From positions 14,998 through 78,997 of the forward strand of contig DKTZ01000043.1 of the NCBI GenBank assembly GCA_002490425.1: DNA of 64,000 nt, written 5' to 3'. Origin of the DNA: Ruminococcaceae bacterium UBA7217. Lineage in GTDB: Bacteria; Bacillota; Clostridia; Oscillospirales; Acutalibacteraceae. Every line of letters begins with the position of its first letter. Positions within the stretch are counted from its first letter, which is position 1. The position numbers and the translations under genes are program-made. The notes under the pieces are model-generated. The model was given only the letters and a program-made list of their open reading frames with translations, had not been told where the DNA came from and did not search any database. Below are positions 60,905-64,000 of the stretch, piece after piece.

Positions 60905-61744
60905 TTGGTCGGATATATTGATGTGGGCGGCGGTATGCGTGACGTGTACGGTGCGGGAGTATTAGACTACTGTCTTGATAACGGAATTGACTTTTCATAC
61001 TATATAGGCGTTTCGGCAGGCAGTGCAAACATTGCTACTTTTTTGGCAAACCAAAAAGGAAGAACTCTGCACTTCTACCGTGATTATGCCAAGCGACGAG
61101 AATATATGAGCTTAAGTAATTTTCTTAAAACCGGCTCTTATGTAGGGTTGGATTATGTTTACGGGGAATTAAGTCGGGACGGCGGAGAAGATGCTCTTGA
61201 CTATGATTGCATTATCAGCCGAAATAAACCGTTTTATGTTGTCACCACCAATGCCGCAAGCGGAAACGCAGAGTATTTGGATTTTGTTAATGATAAGAGG
61301 AATGAATACAATTTTCTTAAGGCGTCATGCTGTATTCCGATAGCGTGCAAACCGTACAATATAGGCGGTAGGCTTTATGTTGACGGCGGAGTGTCAGACC
61401 CCGTTCCTTTCAAAAAAGCCTTTGAGGACGGTTGTGACAAGGTAATTGTAGTTTTGACACGTCCTGTGGAATACAGAAAAAAGCATAGAGTTTCCCCACA
61501 TATTTTTGATATGGCTATGAAGCAGTATCCCGCTGTCGCAAAGCTGCTTGATTCATCAATTGATAAATATAATTATGACTTTGAGCAGTTACTGCTGTTG
61601 GAAAAACAAGGCAAGGCGCTGATAGTAGCGCCGAAAACCTGTTGCGGAGTAGAAACACTGTCAAGAAAGAGAAAGAATATTGAACAGCTCTATGCGCTTG
61701 GCTACAAGGATGCCGAAAGGATTATAGATTTTGTAAAGGAATAG
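60905..61744 (+). CDS. patatin-like phospholipase
   Basis: 279-aa patatin-fold lipid acyl hydrolase, cytosolic. Oxyanion segment DVGGGMRDVYGAGVLD at the N terminus, nucleophile Ser37 in GVSAGS, catalytic Asp near 159 in YVDGGVSDPVP. Similar in layout to YjjU-type bacterial patatins. TTG at 60905 is preferred to GTG 60896, because AGAGGTGG then serves as ribosome site. Followed by a lipoprotein and a membrane protein on the same strand. Confidence 0.9.
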   Translation: MVGYIDVGGGMRDVYGAGVLDYCLDNGIDFSYYIGVSAGSANIATFLANQKGRTLHFYRDYAKRREYMSLSNFLKTGSYVGLDYVYGELSRDGGEDALDYDCIISRNKPFYVVTTNAASGNAEYLDFVNDKRNEYNFLKASCCIPIACKPYNIGGRLYVDGGVSDPVPFKKAFEDGCDKVIVVLTRPVEYRKKHRVSPHIFDMAMKQYPAVAKLLDSSIDKYNYDFEQLLLLEKQGKALIVAPKTCCGVETLSRKRKNIEQLYALGYKDAERIIDFVKE

Positions 61745-61752
61745 GTGAATTT

Positions 61753-62175
61753 ATGAAAAAGATTACAGTGATTTTTGTATTATTAACCTTGATTTTTTGC
61801 TTTGCCTCCTGCGGAAAAACGAAGCAGTATAAGAAAATAGGCGAAACACCATCTATAACGAAAAAAAGTTCAACTACGGAAGAGGTTACAGAGAAGAGCG
61901 AAAGTGACATTTCCGAAGAAGATACAAGTGTGGAAGAAAGCAGCCGGGATGAAACATCTTCAACCACAAGAAGGTCTGTTCCCGTTCAAAACTATGTTAG
62001 ACCGAGCAATACCTCTCCGTCAAATAGTACAACAACACCATCATCATCGTCGGCAACTGAGCCGACCTCACAAAATCATAATGAACCGTCGGAAGAAAAC
62101 ACATCAAATGAACCGCCTGCTTCTTCTGAGCCGCAACCGTCGGAGAGTAATTCAGCGGATGCAAGCAATGCTTAA
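61753..62175 (+). CDS. small Ser/Thr/Pro-rich lipoprotein
   Basis: 140 aa: a signal peptide with lipobox FASC (Cys near residue 20), a short basic stretch, then a disordered tail dominated by S, T, E, P and N to the C terminus. It has no folded domain that I can see, so it may be a surface spacer or an O-glycosylated stalk. It starts 8 bp after the patatin gene with AATAGGTGA upstream. Confidence 0.75.
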   Translation: MKKITVIFVLLTLIFCFASCGKTKQYKKIGETPSITKKSSTTEEVTEKSESDISEEDTSVEESSRDETSSTTRRSVPVQNYVRPSNTSPSNSTTTPSSSSATEPTSQNHNEPSEENTSNEPPASSEPQPSESNSADASNA

Positions 62176-62227
62176 AAAATAAATCAAACAGAGCTTTGAA
62201 AAAGCAAGACTTTCTGTAAGAAATTGG

Positions 62228-63214
62228 GTGGCGCTGTTGCTGAGAGAAGAATTTAACGCAAAAACATATATCGGTAAGATTTTGATTGCGTGCGTACTTG
62301 TTTGGGGATTTGTAGGACTGTTTATGTATCAAACAGTGTCTAATCCTAAAACAGCTTTAAATGATACCGACGCTTATGATATGCTGTCAGAGCAAGGGTA
62401 TTTTGCATCTTTTTTTGCAATGAGCTATAACGCTGAGTATCCCGATACAAAAATTTCAAGGCATATTTCGGCAGCTGACGGTGCTTCCAGTATTGATTAT
62501 ATGATATTTGAGGACACAAAAAGTGCGGCAGATAAATATGATTCCGCATTAAATGAAGATTTTTCGTGGATTTTTAAGAATGACGAAAAACGGCTTGAAT
62601 CGAGCGGAAGCAAAGGTAATTTCCGGTATTATAAGCTTGAAACAGATAAACATTATGTTCATATAATGAGAATCGAAAATACGCTTGTAACTGCCAGCAG
62701 CCCCATTGAAGGTAAGAATGAAATTGTAAGCGTATTGGATAAGCTTGGTTATAATTATGACGTTCTGTCCGACAAAACGGGATATATAGGTTCAAAGCAG
62801 TTTACAAATGCGGCGATGATATTTTTTGCTGTATCTTTGTTGATTTGCTTTTTTAGCAGGAAGCTGTATTTTATTAAGCTGTGCGAGGTGTGCGGCAAAG
62901 ACCTTTCGGAAGTAAAATACAAAATGGCCGAATTTCTCGAAACGTCACGAAGTGTAGCTGCAAGAACGGCAAGCTTTGAAGAGTGGATATACCGAGAAAC
63001 CACTGAAAAAATTAAGGCAAAAAAACTGATGTTTATGTATAATTATTCGGCTTTTCCGAGCCTTGTATTCCTGATTTTGACAATATGCTTCAGAAATAAC
63101 GGAGCATACAACGGAATACTTTTTGCGGCTGCCGTTCTCATATCGGCACTGATGATATATACAGTAATATTTTTTGTGAAAAATTATCTTATAAGATTTA
63201 TAAAAAATCGGTAA
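62228..63214 (+). CDS. multi-pass membrane protein, unknown function
   Basis: 328 aa. A transmembrane helix at about 17-37, an extracytoplasmic alpha/beta domain (about 40-190), helices at about 195-212, 270-288 and 295-318, and a cytoplasmic loop with CEVCGKDLSE (a single CxxC, too little for a zinc ribbon). GTG at 62228 is a tentative start; TTG at 62237 is also possible since GGGTGG is then its ribosome site. Ends at a bidirectional terminator shared with lexA. Confidence 0.7.
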   Translation: MALLLREEFNAKTYIGKILIACVLVWGFVGLFMYQTVSNPKTALNDTDAYDMLSEQGYFASFFAMSYNAEYPDTKISRHISAADGASSIDYMIFEDTKSAADKYDSALNEDFSWIFKNDEKRLESSGSKGNFRYYKLETDKHYVHIMRIENTLVTASSPIEGKNEIVSVLDKLGYNYDVLSDKTGYIGSKQFTNAAMIFFAVSLLICFFSRKLYFIKLCEVCGKDLSEVKYKMAEFLETSRSVAARTASFEEWIYRETTEKIKAKKLMFMYNYSAFPSLVFLILTICFRNNGAYNGILFAAAVLISALMIYTVIFFVKNYLIRFIKNR

Positions 63215-63218
63215 AAAT

Positions 63219-63256
63219 AAAAATCCCTTGCGGCAGAAATGCTTCAAGGGATTTTT
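63219..63256. terminator. bidirectional terminator between the membrane-protein gene and lexA
   Basis: 12-bp stem AAAAATCCCTTG / CAAGGGATTTTT with a 14-nt loop; it serves the converging genes on both strands. Confidence 0.9.
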
Positions 63257-63277
63257 GGGTATAGATACAGAATTTTA

Positions 63278-63868
63278 TTAATAATAACGGTAAAGGGCGA
63301 TAACCTTGCCGAGAATGATTACCTCGTTTGTGATAATCGGTTCAAACGCATCATTTTCGGGCTGAAGACGGAAGTGACCGTTTTCTTTGTAAAAACGCTT
63401 TACCGTTGCCTCGTCCTCAATCATTGCAACAACAATTTCACCGTTCATGGCAGTGGGTGTTTTTTCGGCAATAACAATGTCGCCGTCTAAAATTCCTGCC
63501 CAAAGCATACTTTCGCCGCGAACCTTTAGGGCAAATAAGGAATTATCCCGTGAAACTCTGCCGTTGTATGCAATATACCCCTCAATTTGCTCAACAGCCA
63601 AAATCGGCATACCTGCCGTGACCGTGCCGAGGAGCGGAACGCTTGTAACATTTTCAGCCTGACCGAGCACACGGATTGAACGCTTTAAAAGAGGGTCACG
63701 CTCAATGTACCCTGCTTCTTCAAGGGCGTCAAGGTTTGCCTGAACAGATGAAGTAGAACGAAGTCCGACTGCTGCACCGATTTCACGGACTGACGGCGGA
63801 ACACCGCACTGACTGCGTTCGCAAAGAAATTCATAGATTTTTTGCTGAGTATCGTTAATAGGGCGCAT
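63278..63868 (-). CDS. lexA: LexA repressor (SOS regulator)
   Basis: 196-aa SOS repressor and self-cleaving S24 protease. N-terminal winged helix (1-65; PPSVREIGAAVGLRSTSSVQANLDALEEAGYI), cleavage site Ala85-Gly86 in GTVTAGMPILAVE, catalytic Ser120 in VRGESMLWAGILDGD and Lys157 in DEATVKRFY. GGGAGG lies 9 nt before the ATG. A box resembling the LexA site lies about 120 bp upstream at the window edge, consistent with autoregulation. Confidence 0.96.
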   Translation of the reverse strand: MRPINDTQQKIYEFLCERSQCGVPPSVREIGAAVGLRSTSSVQANLDALEEAGYIERDPLLKRSIRVLGQAENVTSVPLLGTVTAGMPILAVEQIEGYIAYNGRVSRDNSLFALKVRGESMLWAGILDGDIVIAEKTPTAMNGEIVVAMIEDEATVKRFYKENGHFRLQPENDAFEPIITNEVIILGKVIALYRYY

Positions 63869-63961
63869 AATATACCTCCCGTAAATCTTTACGGCTCAAA
63901 TTTTGCTGAAAAAACAGCCGTTTATTATTAAAAAAACGATTTTCTTAATACTTGCAGATAT

Positions 63962-64000
63962 ATTCTAACATATAATTTTCAAAAAAGCAAACATTTGTTG
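63962..64000 (-). promoter_or_regulatory. lexA promoter with possible LexA box
   Basis: Minus strand -10 TAGAAT (63967-63962) and a weak -35 TTGCTT at 17 bp (63990-63985), overlapped by CAAACATTTGTTG (63988-64000) which resembles a Gram-positive SOS box. The box is cut by the end of the window. Confidence 0.5.

Overview
The window looks like chromosomal DNA of a low-GC, Gram-positive anaerobe of the class Clostridia, most likely an Oscillospirales/Ruminococcaceae-type gut bacterium. The support is: strong AGGAGG-type ribosome sites, sporulation-lineage genes (yabP, yabQ, spoVAC), FemAB-family peptidoglycan branching enzymes, an archaeal/eukaryote-type ProRS, AsnA, a class I fumarase alpha subunit and a WalRK-like two-component system. 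The placement is inference from gene content; no 16S rRNA is present. About 62 protein genes, two tRNAs and one probable large non-coding RNA were read.

Layout. 1-4.2 kb (+): M20 peptidase and two tandem FemAB ligases. 4.3-7.8 kb (-): asnA, a Cof-type phosphatase and uxaC. 7.9-20.6 kb (+): yebC, then a surface-polysaccharide locus (three GT4 glycosyltransferases, LicD, TagD-like cytidylyltransferase, Wzy-like polymerase, Wzx-like flippase) running through a NagD-like phosphatase and a DUF4364 protein into valS. 20.7-24.0 kb (-): ddl, DUF1934 protein, argS. 24.2-30.4 kb (+): an unknown protein, a GH13 glucosidase, and an envelope operon of two lipoproteins around a membrane protein. 30.5-37.2 kb (-): prfB, a membrane-anchored unknown, hpf, the yabP-yabQ-divIC-S1 cluster ending in an orphan fumarase alpha gene, and a D-2-hydroxyacid dehydrogenase. 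37.3-44.8 kb (+): TVP38-like protein, galK, GNAT, aluminium-resistance/Met-gamma-lyase-like protein, phosphohexomutase, acpP, proS.

44.8-48.8 kb (-) reads as an accessory island: two visibly AT-rich genes (a trigger-factor-like lipoprotein and a secreted chymotrypsin-fold protease), tRNA-Ala(CGC), tRNA-Gly(CCC), a duplicated tRNA-Gly 3' end with its terminator, and a small membrane protein. 48.9-52.8 kb (-): a nucleotide/DNA-maintenance operon (aldose-epimerase-like, HAD, rarA, dCMP deaminase, HD nucleotidase) with a possible SOS box in front. 53.2-59.6 kb (+): murA, walJ-like, rlmH, response regulator, sensor kinase, HtrA: cell-wall synthesis and its stress surveillance. 59.6-60.3 kb: no gene, but a clean promoter, about 500 nt of structured non-coding sequence and a terminator. 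60.3-64 kb: spoVAC (-), patatin/lipoprotein/membrane protein (+), lexA (-).

The most interesting unexplained item is the approximately 500-nt candidate RNA at 59749-60250. The next are the tRNA-Gly duplication, the structured leader before murA, and the LicD/TagD pairing that suggests glycerol-phosphate decoration of a surface glycan.
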